Source of the DNA: Acanthacorydalis orientalis
Taxonomy: Eukaryota; Arthropoda; Insecta; Megaloptera; Corydalidae
DNA length: 64,000 bases
Direction of reading: 5' to 3'
Assembly: GCA_034766995.1 (NCBI GenBank)
Contig: CM068317.1
Location: forward strand, 8,643,501 to 8,707,500
Each line of letters starts with the position of its first letter. The stretch's first letter is position 1. This document shows, piece by piece, positions 11,904 to 23,704 of this stretch. Position numbers and translations under genes: made by a program. The notes beneath the pieces are model-generated. The model ran no database searches. It worked only from the letters and a program-made list of their open reading frames with translations, and was not told the DNA's origin.

Positions 11904-11940
<37 letters not shown>
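11904..11940. repeat. (TA)n microsatellite
   Basis: About 37 bp of TA, only 63 bp after the preceding tract. Confidence 0.95.
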
Positions 11941-11944
<4 letters not shown>

Positions 11945-12041
11945 CAAAATATATAAATATAATTAATTTACTTGATATTCATTAAGAGTAGAATATTTTA
12001 TTCATTTTTTTACAATATATACAAAATTTAATAAATTACTT

Positions 12042-12248
12042 ATATGGTTTTGGTATTGTAACTAAATTCATTTCCAAAGTAAATCATTTTCTATAAAAAA
12101 TACTGATTAAATATTCTGTTATTAAAATCATTAACACTTATTAGAATTGTTCTCTACAGATAGAACTTAATAATTATCAAACAATATTAATTGTTGTTTG
12201 ATAATTATTAATTTGTGAAAAAATTTAGTCACAGTGCCAGAATTATAT
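12042..12248 (+). mobile_element. Family B element with terminal inverted repeats
   Basis: Begins TATATGGTTTTGGTATTGTA then ACTAAATTCA, and ends AATTTAGTCACAGTGCC then AGAATTATATA. These ends are imperfect inverted repeats of about 28 bp, so this is a self-contained 207-bp MITE-like unit without coding capacity. Its interior holds a near-perfect hairpin (12165-12214: TAATAATTATCAAACAA and its reverse complement). The same terminal sequence recurs at 12284, 34335-34362 and 41417, which shows that it is the boundary of a dispersed family. Superfamily unknown; the target site duplication is obscured by TA-rich flanks. Confidence 0.65.
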
Positions 12249-12283
12249 AGTGAAATAACAAATAATTTGATAATTATTTGTAT

Positions 12284-12480
12284 TTTGCCATATAATTCTG
12301 GAATTGTTACTAAATTCATTTACAAGTATAAATTTTTCGCTCCCCCCACAGGCCACAAACTTTTTTTAATAAATGATTATTGATAATTTTTGACTGATGC
12401 TTAATTTTAATTTCAGTGTCGATATCTTATCATTTGCAAAACACTGTTATGAAAAATCTATTGATGCTTTTGGAATATAA
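12284..12480 (+). mobile_element. Family B element, second copy, abutting the first
   Basis: Starts ATATAATTCTGGAATTGTTA then CTAAATTCA, the family terminal repeat. It continues with CACAGGCCACAAAC, AATGATTATTGATAATTTTT, GACTGATGCTTAATT and GTGTCGATATCTTATC, aligned in order to the copies at 34140, 49015 and 63620. The right end is not found. The left end of this copy and the right end of the previous one face each other, making a palindrome of about 100 bp across 12220-12320. Confidence 0.6.
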
Positions 12481-12597
12481 AAATATACATTTTTGCTGTG
12501 CTAATTAATTAATATACATTTAACTACTGATCTAGTGTTAAGTTTTTGGATAAATTTATTTTTCTTGTCCTTAATGTCACTATTAATTATTTTTGTT

Positions 12598-12686
12598 TCT
12601 CCATTACAAGTTTCGTCTTTGACATCTTCAGATAGGTGCCCGATATGGTACTAAATGTCGAAAGGCGAAACCGGTAATGAAGAAAC
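12598..12686. repeat. Family A snapback repeat, best preserved copy
   Basis: The left arm reads TCTCCATTACAAGTTTCGTC then TTTGACATCTTCAG. The right arm reads AAATGTCGAAAGGCGAAACC then GGTAATGAAGA. The arms are inverted copies of about 28 bp around a 30-bp centre, so the transcript would fold on itself. On the minus strand CTGAAGAT is followed by GTC-AAA-GAC and CGAAAC, a 3-bp stem between two boxes that look like a hammerhead ribozyme core. One extra U relative to the consensus makes activity doubtful. Confidence 0.75.
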
Positions 12687-13139
12687 AAGAACAAAGAATA
12701 GTAATCTCAAGTACAAGAAAAACAAATTTAAATTCGGGTACAGAGGGATTAAACAAATAAAATAATGCTATATATTTGTTACAGAATAAAAAAATGAAAT
12801 TGATTCATATTAGACAAGCTGTTGCCGATGATTTACCGATCTTCCTCCATAATGATGAAAGGTAAGGAACTTAGAATTATATCTTTTAACATTTATAAGA
12901 AATATTCAACAATCAAAATCAATTACTCAATTGATTGATTAATAAATCAATTTTTAACTTTCATACTGTTTTAAAATACTAATATATTTTTATAAATTTC
13001 ATTCGCGAGTTTTAAAGAAAAAAGTATTTAAATTTCAATTAAAATTGTATTATTTAAAATAAAAAACCAATCGTATTGGGAAATTTTTATATATATAATT
13101 ATATTAAAAGAATAGAAAACTATTTCTGAACAGCTGATC

Positions 13140-13385
13140 AAGTTAAACATAACAGATATATTCTTTGCCCATTGGTGGTCCATAGCTACTTATATCAGGT
13201 TCGATTGACGACTATGGGGGTATTAGTCGGAATCTGTATGATCTCGTGCTGAGAACCAAGTGTCCCCCTCAGTGATTTCTGATTATCCGCGCCGTCGCAT
13301 TATTGTCTAATATTCAACCTTGCCAGTGGGAAATTATAGCATCTGATTTTTATATATCTGTCACGACCAGTTCGCCTCTACATAA
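13140..13385. other. GC-richer single-copy island
   Basis: About 245 bp with near-balanced composition: CATTGGTGGTCCATAGC, CGATTGACGACTATGGG, CCCCCTCAGTG and TATCCGCGCCGTCGC. I looked for a tRNA (B-box GGTTCGA at 13198) but no cloverleaf forms around it. Frames are interrupted. Candidate conserved non-coding element or old repeat. Confidence 0.35.
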
Positions 13386-13400
13386 AAACAATCTAGATTT

Positions 13401-13416
13401 ATACATACATACATAC

Positions 13417-13457
<41 letters not shown>
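13401..13457. repeat. (ATAC)n(TA)n microsatellite
   Basis: ATACATACATACATAC passing into about 40 bp of TA. Confidence 0.95.
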
Positions 13458-13459
<2 letters not shown>

Positions 13460-13653
13460 AACGGATAACAATACCAAATTAAATTATAATTTTGATGAAT
13501 TTCTCAATATTTCTATCTCATTTTTATGTATCAAGCAACGAATTAATATCAATTGTTATACTTCTATATATTTCAGTAGCTTACAGTTAGGATTTATGTT
13601 CTTGTCATTGATCAGTTTATTCTGTATCTTTTTTAGCTAATCATTAATCATAA

Positions 13654-13654
13654 T

Positions 13655-13686
<32 letters not shown>
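13654..13686. repeat. (TA)n microsatellite
   Basis: About 33 bp of TA with one TACA interruption. Confidence 0.9.
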
Positions 13687-13957
13687 ATACATAATATGTA
13701 TTTATTTGCTACAGTTAGATTTTTATTTTGAAGCAATTTATTTTTATATTGAATATCAGATTATTTTTCGGTATTTTAATAGAGACTAATTTTTTCTGAG
13801 ATATAAAAGGAAATATTTTTTAATCTGTTTTATTGTTAGTTTTTTAATAATTTACTTACATATTAAGATTTAAAATTCCTGAAAAATGTATTTATTCTCA
13901 TTAAAATTATTGACCTTTCTTATTAATATATTGGAAATAAATATATATTTTTTTATC

Positions 13958-14036
13958 AAAATGTTTGACAATAATTGGTTTTGGATTATGAACATTTCAA
14001 ACATGATACTATTATCTTCAGAATACAGAAATACAG
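13958..14036 (+). repeat. Family B repeat, internal part
   Basis: GACAATAATTGGTTTTGGAT, ATGAACATTTCAAACATG, then ATACTATTATCTTCAGAATA. The order and spacing match other family B copies. Confidence 0.55.
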
Positions 14037-14073
14037 GAAAATATAAACAAGACATTTAATACAACTATTTTCA

Positions 14074-14088
14074 ATATATATTTATATA

Positions 14089-14130
<42 letters not shown>

Positions 14131-14139
14131 TAGATAGAT
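14074..14139. repeat. (TA)n(GATA)n microsatellite
   Basis: TTTATATATA units, TA repeats and a short GATAGATAGAT end. Confidence 0.95.
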
Positions 14140-14280
14140 TTTTATAAAATTGTAAGTATTATTCTTTGTCTCCGTGTTTAAAATGAAGACATTAAAAAGA
14201 TAAAAAAATCCACAAACTCCAAATAAAATTGAGTACGTTGTTGTGATGATTTTTGTTCTTTTGGATAATTTGAATCCCTG

Positions 14281-14325
14281 TTTTCAATTACTAATTTCAT
14301 TATGTTTATTATCTTCAGGTATATA
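14281..14325 (-). repeat. Family A repeat, partial copy
   Basis: TTTTCAATTACTAATTTCAT then TATGTTTATTATCTTCAG. Family spacing is kept but the CGAAAC box is reduced to GAAAT. Confidence 0.45.
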
Positions 14326-14911
14326 ATAAAGACTGTTTATTGAAATTTATAAAAAATGTTTAATATTTATCTCAAAATGACTCGCTTACAAAACTAGAAT
14401 TGGTGAATAAGCACATTGATAATCCAAAAGGACTGAATATTAGAATAACGTATTAAATCGATCACAGGTATATAAATAATATCATTGAATCAGCCATTTC
14501 AAAAACTACATAAGTCACAGAAATTACATTTTACAGGATTCAATAAAATCTACGTAACACAAAAATAATAAGATTTTTTAAAGGTTTTCTTCGTTAATAT
14601 GTTTTTTCAGGTCCTTAGTTTGTAAGTTGCTTAATAGTTATTGTACTGTGAAACCTTAATGTATAAAAAAATCAAAGTAAATTGTTTTGACTTAGGCTAT
14701 TTTTGAAGAGAATAGTATTAAGTGTATAATAAATTATTTAAAGAGAAAATTTTTATTATGATTATTAAAAAGTATTATATTATAATACACAAATATTTAT
14801 CTCTTTTCTAACCTAATATTAAGGTACATAATCATATTCGATATAGCATTCTAGCAGAATTTCTTTCTGGTTAATCAGCTGAATATTTCACTGTAAAATA
14901 CATGAGCTCTC

Positions 14912-15115
14912 CTACATGATGAAATCTTTCACTTGATTTAACTTGTTAATTTTTTTATACTTTATACAAATTTTCAATCCATATGCTTTCGCAGACGGAA
15001 GTGACATCACAGCTATGGTATGTTTTAGTAGCTGGAATGTGTTTTTTGATGAACCATCTATGAATTCATCAGTCTTCACCAACCCAGATTTATTAGCATC
15101 GTACTGAAAGCGCAT
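14912..15115 (-). other. Unrecognised 67-codon frame with an EF-hand-like loop
   Basis: The minus-strand frame starts MRFQYDANKSGLVKTDEF. Residues DANKSGLVKTDE fit the 12-residue calcium-binding EF-hand loop (Asp at 1, Asn at 3, Ser at 5, Gly at 6, Val at 8, Glu at 12). It continues IDGSSKNTFQLLKH and ends after a Lys-rich tail. The frame is open for only about ten codons upstream of this Met before a stop. No second EF-hand, no clear splice sites and no known protein recognised. It could be a remnant exon, a piece of an unknown element, or chance. Composition is a little richer than the flanks, but AT bias remains high. Confidence 0.2.
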
Positions 15116-15119
15116 ATGT

Positions 15120-16221
15120 GTTGAAGGAGCAAATGTTTTTCTGGTTTTTTTTAACTATTTTCCCATAAGATTCAATTGATAAACAGTTTTTTTTTGTAAA
15201 ATGAAGTCCAACATTTTTTAAATTCAAAAATCTTTTCAGTTTGTACTTCTTTTACTGAAAATTGTACACCCAACTGAGTAACCATATTAACGTATCCTTT
15301 GTCACATATATACGATAATATTTTTGTACATTTCCTTAATAACTACAAAATCACAGTCACTAGGCAAAAAAGAATGACCAAGTTCAATAGCTAGGCACAA
15401 CGTGGCTAAATTTAATTTTTATGCTCAATACGAGTCTAGCTTCAAAGCACTAAATTCAACAAAAAAAAATTGAAAAAAACATAACTTATGTAATTTTTAA
15501 AATGACTGGTTCAATTATAATTAAGTTAATAAGAAATGTTAAAACAATTACATTTTTTTACCAGTAAGAAATATTATTAATCAGTGAGAAATGGTTAATT
15601 TGATGAATAGTTCCAGTGTCTGAACTGTAATTATGATTTATTTTTCATATTTTCTAAATGTATGAAACACTTAATTTTTAAAAAAAAAATATTTGAGCAA
15701 ATCTAGAAATATTGTAACCGCATATGGTGTCAACATATTAGTAATACTTCCAGATTTAAAAAGTATAAAACTGATATTATTAATATTGATATTATTTATT
15801 ACAAAAAAATTATTTACATAATCTATTAAATATTTAAACGATAAAAATATATAAATAGCTACGATTTAATTTAACAATTGTAACGAATATTTTTTGAATG
15901 CAAATGATATCACCACACAGAACATATATCAGCTAGTTTCCAAACAGTTTGAAGGACAACTCATAGTTTCAAAACGTAAATCATCTTTGACTAAAAACAG
16001 AACGACAAGTTGTCTTATATGTCAATCCTTTTAAATATCATAATTGTTTGTATTGATGTCAATTGATTACAATAAATTAAGTAAATGACATTTTAAGATT
16101 AGAGTAATACGAAATAAATGCAAATCTGTTTTTTCAATGGAACGTGCACTAATGATTTAAATAAGTAGAGTAATAAATTTATATGAATTGGAATAAATTT
16201 TAAATGAAAGAAATCGAACAG

Positions 16222-16225
<4 letters not shown>
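15120..16225. other. AT-rich DNA, no gene seen
   Basis: Frames are closed throughout. No repeat shared with the rest of the window was recognised. Confidence 0.55.

Positions 16226-16274
<49 letters not shown>
16225..16274. repeat. (TA)n microsatellite
   Basis: About 50 bp of TA. Two overlapping minus-strand frames through it (16099-16375) are read-through. Confidence 0.95.
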
Positions 16275-16278
<4 letters not shown>

Positions 16279-16329
16279 TGCACAAACACACATTTATCTG
16301 TATATGTATAAGCATTGATGGATAGTTGT

Positions 16330-16680
16330 TGTATCTAAGTATTTGATTTACGCATCCTGGCCACGAAACAAACAAACGTACAGCTCTCTCCCTGAACTAA
16401 TCACAAAATATGCCAGCCGCGCTATAAAAAGTCAAACTCTCGATGGCAATGTATTGATCCCCTTTGTGCTATGCCGCCAATTATTTTAATTTGATTTGAC
16501 GATGCCATTTCCTTTCGGTATACAGTGTGTCTGCTTGCCCAGGTATTCGACTTGGCGTTTGATCTATTCCTCACCTTGATACAACAGACGTCACATAATT
16601 CATTTCTAATGTATATATAATTCGCTTTTTATTGTGAGAATCGTACACTTTTCGTTTCATCCTTACCTATTCGATTTGCT
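16330..16680. other. GC-richer single-copy island
   Basis: Contains CATCCTGGCCACGAAAC, TGCCAGCCGCGCTATAAAAAG, TGTGCTATGCCGCC and TGCTTGCCCAGGTATTCG. A TATAAAAA word lies at about 16424, but no gene follows that I can support. Possible regulatory DNA; unproven. Confidence 0.35.
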
Positions 16681-16734
16681 TTTTATTATAAATGGACGTA
16701 ATTTTTTATGGCATCCACGTATATTTATATACAC

Positions 16735-16735
<1 letters not shown>

Positions 16736-16788
<53 letters not shown>
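16736..16788. repeat. (TA)n microsatellite
   Basis: About 53 bp of TA after an ACGTATATTTATATACACGT palindrome. Confidence 0.95.
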
Positions 16789-16789
<1 letters not shown>

Positions 16790-16790
<1 letters not shown>

Positions 16791-18300
16791 AAATGATGTG
16801 TTGAACTCTGAATACGTATAAAACTGTGAATGCTATTCGTTTTATTGGACTAAAAATTAATCTCTTTGATCAAGTTGAATACAGTTTAAGAAATCAATCA
16901 TTTTTAAATAACACTTGATTACCATACTATGAAATATACAAATATGGTAATTATTCTACACCAACAAGTAAGCAGCTTAAATTTGACTTTCTTTATTGAT
17001 TCAATTATGAAATTATTGAAATGTAAATTGATGGTTTTTAATAAATAAATAAATTGTTAGATTTTACCATGTCAATAGCCTCAATATAATTACATTTTGA
17101 CTTTTGTTGGATATAAAAATACATACTTTCATATTTTTTAAACAATATTTCTTGTATTCAAAAAATGTCATCATATTTTTTTTATATATTTATTTTTTTT
17201 ATTCATGTTCATTAAGTTATTTTTGATATAAATAAATACGGAATAAAACTATTATTGGATGAAAAAATCTCACTTTTAGTTTCAAAATGAATATAGATAC
17301 AATTATTTTTAATATTAATATCTAGAAATAATTCTTATTTTTTAATAAATATATTTTCTTTATTATATTATTTTCCCGTGTAATATATATGTTCTGTAAA
17401 TATCTACCCCTGTTTGTTTTATAGAATAGAAATTATAAATAATATGTGGACTTTAATACTTTATTAGCTTATATGACTAACTGTCAAGTACCAGGAGTTA
17501 AATTTTTCTTGTATTGAATATTTTTATAATATTTATTGTATATTTTCTAATAATTATTTTCTCTTATCATTTTAAAAATAATTATACAATAAATATTAGA
17601 AAAACTTAGTTTTAGGTTTTTCTATTTGAGATAAATGTCATGTTGTTATAAACAGATCATGAAAAAATAAAAGATTTAGTAATTTTAGTCATTAGTATTT
17701 TTTATGAAATTTTTAAAATGTGTTTTTTTACTTTAAGAAATTAAATAATAAAAGTTCTAAACGATGTTATATAGTTTACCTATATTTTATTTGTATTTTT
17801 GGATACAATTTTACGCTTTTTTTATTTTAATCAGTTATTCGTTTTTATTTTGAAATACAACTATTTTTATCAACATTTTATTTTATTTAGTGTTACAAGA
17901 ACGTGGTTATAGTTTGATCTATTAATTGTACCAGAATTACTTAGAAAAATAGTTGCGAAAGTTTCCTGTTTTATTTAATACTTAAATATAATGGTATTAA
18001 AACTACTTTAAAGTATTAAGTTAGATTAATAAGTAATATCAAATGTTACAGAATATTTGGGTACTTTATTAATATGTTTGTCATATTATAATTTATTATT
18101 AATTAAACATTAATTATTTAAATTACAGAATTAAATACTTTTTAGAAAATTAAAGAACGCTTTATTTAATTAATCCAAACTTTGTTAATTGTAGTATATT
18201 ATACAAATACATGAGTAAAACTTTTATTTTTACTTACTTTTATTTCTAATAAGGACGCATTTTTTAATTTAAAATAAAACACAAAATTTGCGCTGAAATT
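16790..18300. other. AT-rich DNA, no gene seen
   Basis: One of the most AT-rich parts of the window; long T runs and many stops. No repeat family recognised. Confidence 0.6.
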
Positions 18301-18304
18301 TCAA

Positions 18305-19502
18305 GTTTCTTTATGGTAAATAATAGTTGTAGGTATGTCATTTATAAATGAAAAATAATATTGTATAAGTAACTACCGCGTACTTTCTTATAAGTAACAA
18401 TTCTTTTGTTAAAATTTTCAATAACATCCCTACACAACTGGGACTCTATCTCACCAATTACTATTCGGACTTCATCGTTTAGGTCAGAAATTGTTTTGAA
18501 TATTGGCGCACCTGTAGTTTAACGTATCCCTAAACAGAGTAGTCCGACGATGTTAAATCGCAGAATCTCGATCGCAAATTAATGTCTCTATTTCTGAAAA
18601 TAATTCAACTAGGAAATTTCATCCTCAATAAATCAATAGTTTCAACACCTGCGTGGTTTGCTGTACCGTCATATTGGAATCACATGTCCTTTAGATCAAT
18701 ATCATTCAATTCTTTCGACAAAAAGTTGGTTATCATGTTTCAATATATTTCTCCATTCACATTAATCTCTTTAACAGCCGGATTTTCAAAAAAGTAAGGA
18801 CCAATGACTCCAACGAATTAAAGTGCGCACCAAACAGTCACTTTTTCTGTATTTAGTGGCTACTCAACGATCACTCTTGGATTTTCTTCACTCCAGATTC
18901 TGAAGTTTTACTTGTTAATATAGCCAGAGAGTTTTAATGAGCCTTCTTGTTAAACAAGACTTTCAAAAAAACCGTGCCGTTGTTATAGTATCCAATTAAC
19001 AATCCCACAGCAAAGTGACACGTCTACTGGCTTCAATTGTTGTGTTAATCGAAACTTATGTCTTCAGCAATAAATCATTATGGAAAATACGCCACGTGGT
19101 CGTCTGTGAAAGACCAATTTAATGTAAACATCATGGAATTGACATTCCTGGCTCTTCCGATACACTCTAACAAACCAAGTCGATGTTTTCTTCAGAACGA
19201 CCATCATGAACAAGTGTTAGTGTTTCTTTTTTTTAACCGATCCAGTATCTTCATATTTACTCACTAATAGAAGTATTGTTGATTCAGATGGACGAGTATA
19301 TTAAAAATAAATATCGCGTAATTAACGAAATGTATTCTTCATAGAACGACCATTTTCATAATACAATTCTATTATTTCAATACGTTATTTTGTTGTATAG
19401 GAAGCCATAATTAAAAATGTCAATGTCAAAACTAAATAAATCTCATTTTGACATCTGTGCAAATAACCTCTTAAAAAATTGCATCCTTATTGGAAAACCC
19501 TT
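18305..19502 (-). mobile_element. Near full-length decayed mariner-like element (MASYTTKQ type)
   Basis: The minus strand begins with a terminal sequence GGGTTTTCCAATAAGGATG near 19500. A transposase start follows at 19408 (MASYTTK, then RIEIIELYYENGRS). Further pieces in shifting frames are VSKYEDTGSVK (end of the helix-turn-helix region), GVIGPYFFENPAVKEI, NGEIY, NMITNFLSKELNDIDLKDM, then a decayed FQYDGT around the second catalytic Asp (family: FQQDGATCH), and TIDLLRMKFPS. The C-terminal DYFLWGYVK block is present as a remnant near 18530. Total length about 1.2 kb fits a complete element. Many stops and frameshifts show it is inactive. The left terminal repeat near 18305-18325 is poorly conserved. 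A deleted relative lies at 50877. Confidence 0.85.
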
Positions 19503-19504
19503 TA

Positions 19505-20589
19505 TATCTTTTTAAAGGATTTGTTTTTGAATAGCTTATTCAATCAATTATCAGTAAGTTTAAATTTAAATCTGTATTTATTAAACATCTTTCAATAAAG
19601 AAAATAGTATTTAAATATCCTAAACGTTTGGATTTTAAAAATCTTTAATTTTTAAAATAAACCAAATAAATATGTTTGCGGAATATAATAAAATTATTAT
19701 TCAAAAAATTGTAACATATGGTTTTCATTTGAAATGTAATGAGAACAAGTATTGGTAACTTTAAAAACAATTCGAAATAAAATTTAAAAAAAAGAGTACA
19801 ATTCAAATATTATATTCTCTAGATCAAACAATCAGATCCTAAGTACATAAAAAAATATTGTCAATCTAGCTAACAAATGATATTTGTCACAATATAATTG
19901 AACACGAATAAATAATCATTCACCAATTAGTTAAACAAAATAAAATATTATATGTAAATGTACAACTTAATGTGAGTCATTTATAGTTGTCAATATATTT
20001 TTTTCAAACATTATTAGAACTAGTTTTTTTCTCTCTATATAAATTAAAAGAGATTCTTTTAAGAATTACAATACGAAAACATGTGTAGGTAGAAGAGAAT
20101 ATCAGACTGAGATGAAAAAAAAACTACCTTTATTAAAATTTAAATATTTTAACTATACGATATATACGACGTTTGTTCTATCATCGCTATCGATATATTA
20201 TGAATTTTATTATATGTTCTTATTGGGTGTGGAACACCCAAGAATATGCTGTCTCTGCCTTATTATTTATTTTTGTCAGGAGCGAGATAGAGTTTTTGAA
20301 AGGCAAAACGGTTGTTTCCACTCTGATCATACATTTCTCTAACACTTTTATTTTAATATGCTTTTAACACTTATACTTGTTAGAACGTTTACAAATTGTT
20401 TATGTACGAGTGTTAATTAAATACTTGTACTTTTCAAATAATGTCACAATTATTTAAAGAACTTAACAGTTTTTTTAAACCTAACTACTTATTTTAATTA
20501 GGTTAGTCATCCCGTATAGATATAAGTACAATGCATAAGATTTTCAACAGTTTGTAAAATATGTATAGATTAAACTTATTTTTATTGTG

Positions 20590-20629
<40 letters not shown>

Positions 20630-21640
20630 TGATATTTACATTTTTTAAATGAATAATATAATCCACTTACAGCATTATAACTTATCACTCTAATTACAGT
20701 TAGAGTGACTACAGAGAAACTTAACAAGTAACAAAATATTAATTAATGATATTAAATGCGTTTTCTAGTCAATCCGTTTATTTTAAATCGTTCTTTCTAG
20801 TACCGGTTTGTTATTATACTTTACTTATAATGAAATGTTTTCTTGGGATAATATACATGCAATAATATGAATTCTTAAACTCAATAAGCATATCTTACTT
20901 ATTTAAATCTTTTATTGAAGACAGGTAAAAAAGAAGAAAATAATTCCAAAAAATAGAATTGAAATTCATTCGAAAATCTTATACGAATCTTGAAAATAAA
21001 ATATTTATGAACATTTTTTCATATTTATCTAATTTATTTTGAATTACAGTAAATATTCTTTGATGAAAGTATTTTAATACTGGAATGCCAATAAAAGAAT
21101 TAAATAAAATAATTTATATTACAATCTGTTTTCTCTGTACGAAATTAATGTGTCTCAGTATTTTTAACAGAAGTTTTTAACACTACTTTTAATATAAAAC
21201 GAATAGTCTTTTTCAGTATGTATTTGATATCTTGTATTTTTCAAATATAATTGAAAGTCTACTCTTAACTTCACTACTTTAGAAAGGTATTTAGTATTAT
21301 GTAATCTTTCTTTTATTTTTGCACTACATAGTTTAATCGTTCTTATTTATTATAAAATATAAACTTTAATGAGGTTTTCTGATATTTTTTTGGTATATAA
21401 TATGCCCACTGTATAGATAAATTTAATATTACATTAAATTATTTAAATTAATATGGATATCTAGCGTGAAATTATATCTAAATTTAATATTTGTTATTAT
21501 TTTTTATATGATTTAAATATGGCTTTTAAGTTTGTACCTTACAAAATTTTAAATGTTTTAATGAACTTAGAACTCTTTTCACACAATCTATTTAATAATT
21601 TTATTCTTTAATAAACATCAAAAATCCTATAATAATCCAG
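19505..21640. other. AT-rich DNA with one TA tract
   Basis: Frames at 20112-20367 are open by chance and unrecognised. A short family A-like trace (CTAGTACCGGTTTG, near 20799) is too small to call. Confidence 0.5.
20592..20625. repeat. (TA)n microsatellite
   Basis: About 34 bp of TA. Confidence 0.95.
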
Positions 21641-21716
21641 TGGATCTCGCTGTGGAATATTGCATCAGAATGGATCATTTGATCCTTGTTTTGGGATGAT
21701 GGAATATGTGGATACA

Positions 21717-22527
21717 GTATAATTACATTTTTGTGAACTGTCAAACCTTAGGCTGTTGCGGCCATTGCGAAAAGAGTTAAATTAAATATTTTTTAAATAT
21801 CTGACTTACTCTTATAACTATAAAATAAATTAAAACTCCATTTTGTAGAAAATTAAATTCTCTATAACTTTGGTTTTTATACGTTTTCTCGTGTGCTGAA
21901 CATTTTTTTATTTATTGCAAAAAACCCGGTAAAAAAAAGTTTTTTTTGTTTTTTATTTTTCTCGTTTTTTGTTCGGTTGAAGTTAAAAATACTTATTAAC
22001 AATATTATAGAGTATGAAAAAATCTACAACTTTCATATTAAACTTTTTTTGTGTGATAAACATTTATTTATATCATTGCAAAAGGCCTGTACCGTATGTG
22101 CCAAACGATAATATTGCTTCCCGTGGTGTTGCATCGCTCATATAAATACAGTAATGCCAACTTTTACAATTCTACGTATACGGTGCACGCAGCATTTGAA
22201 AGTTGTAGATTTTTTCATGCTCTACAACTTTATTAATAGATATCTTTAACGACAAACGAGTGAAAAACGAGAAAAGTGCAAAAAACAAAAAAAAATGCAA
22301 AAAACTCTTTTTACCGGCTTAATTTGTAATAAATGAAAAAATATTCATCGTATGAAAAAGTATGAAAACCAAAATGTAGAGAATTAAATTTTCTACGAAA
22401 CGTTTTTTAATTTTCTTTTGTAGCTGCAACAGGAAATGAGCTATTTAAGAAAAAACGAAATTTAACTCTTTTTTCACGGTGATCGCGATAGCGTAAGACC
22501 TGACAGTTCACAAAAGTGTAATTATAC
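21717..22527. mobile_element. Long foldback element with arms of about 320-340 bp
   Basis: The left arm starts GTATAATTACATTTTTGTGA then ACTGTCA. The right end is its inverted copy, TGACAGTTCACAAAAGTGTA then ATTATAC. Arm similarity continues inward through AAAAGAGTTAAAT, GAAAATTAAATTCTCTA, TTTTATTTATTGCAAAAA, CCGGTAAAAA and ATGAAAAAATCTACAACTTT, with scattered mismatches and small indels. Between the arms lies about 150 bp (22040-22190) with no coding capacity. This is a non-autonomous foldback or long-TIR MITE. Transcription would make a long hairpin RNA. Superfamily not determined. The immediate right flank is a (TA)n tract, so target duplication cannot be read. The plus-strand frame 21893-22111 is chance. 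Confidence 0.85.
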
Positions 22528-22531
22528 CCTA

Positions 22532-22534
<3 letters not shown>

Positions 22535-22610
<76 letters not shown>
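22535..22610. repeat. (TA)n microsatellite
   Basis: About 75 bp of TA with one CACA interruption, touching the right end of the foldback element. Confidence 0.95.
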
Positions 22611-22612
<2 letters not shown>

Positions 22613-22614
22613 TT

Positions 22615-23085
22615 GGATTGATACAGATATCAGCAAGGATTTCACTGTTTCTTTATTTAAGTTTCTTAACCTATATTCAGTAATTAAAAACAAAATATTA
22701 AAATGACAGGTCAACCGTTATAAAAACGTCTATTTAAATTTAACATTAAAAAATCAGAAAAATTCAGAATTTTTTTCAACATCATATTTTTTTTAAAAAA
22801 GAATAAGAATAATGTTAAAATTGATTAGTTATAGAATATAGAGTGATAATAAAAAAGAATCTAATAATTTAGCCAAGAATGTCAAATTTTATTACTTGGG
22901 AATAGTAAGAAAAAAATTTTTTTTCAAAAAGAGATTTATCTGTTGTATTTATTCGATTATCTATTTTTCGATTACAATGATTTAGACAAGAAAAAAACAT
23001 GTTCATTACATAACTCTTAGATAGAAACACAATATTTCCACTCGGTTCTATTATTTATTATACAATAAACATTAATGTTTACGAT
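22615..23085. other. AT-rich DNA, no gene seen
   Basis: Nothing recognised. Confidence 0.5.
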
Positions 23086-23449
23086 TCCTCTTTCAACTCC
23101 AGCATCCTTTTACCGTAACTCATACAAGAAAAAGCGCGCACACACACATACACGCACGCGAGTGAGCATTAATAAAATATCAATTTACAAAATTCGAATC
23201 GATAATGTACAATAAATATCAAAAACACAATACGACCATATTTTACAAGTCTGATAATACGATTATGTGTATAATTTTATGAGGTGAGTCAGTGCGGTAA
23301 GGTTGGGCCCGGCCGAGGTGGCCATGTGACAACGGAGCGTCGCCAAGGCACACTTGATTATAAGTTATGAGACATAATTTGACCCGTTTGCTCTATTGTT
23401 CGGTTTTCACTTGATCGTAACTTTCCTTTGTTATGTTTTCGGACCCACA

Positions 23450-23450
<1 letters not shown>
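23085..23450. other. GC-richer single-copy island
   Basis: Begins with a CpG-bearing (CA)n-like stretch (GCGCGCACACACACATACACG). It then has GGTGAGTCAGTGCGG, GTTGGGCCCGGCCGAGG and GGAGCGTCGCCAAGGC around 23282-23350, the most GC-rich short block of the left half. No frame over about 60 codons. Candidate conserved non-coding element. Confidence 0.4.

Positions 23451-23451
<1 letters not shown>

Positions 23452-23486
<35 letters not shown>
23452..23486. repeat. (TA)n microsatellite
   Basis: About 35 bp of TA at the edge of the preceding island. Confidence 0.95.
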
Positions 23487-23489
<3 letters not shown>

Positions 23490-23696
23490 AGTTGTATATA
23501 TATTTTATTCGTCTTGTATTCAATTAAGTACGACAAAGAAATAACTAAGTGAATTATACCAATCGATCGTTTTTAAGAAACGTTTATCATATGAATAACT
23601 CTTTTTTTCTGTATTGTATTCACTTTTCAGAATTGATATATAAATAAAATATTTCTACAATTTAGCATATTCAAATATTTTCTCTTTTATTTATGC

Positions 23697-23704
<8 letters not shown>

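Noticed and set aside
13190..13215. tRNA B-box-like GGTTCGATT
   Set aside because: No acceptor stem, D-arm or anticodon arm can be paired around it.
18582..19267. Plus-strand frames of 69-71 codons
   Set aside because: They are antisense shadows of the decayed minus-strand transposase at 18305-19502.
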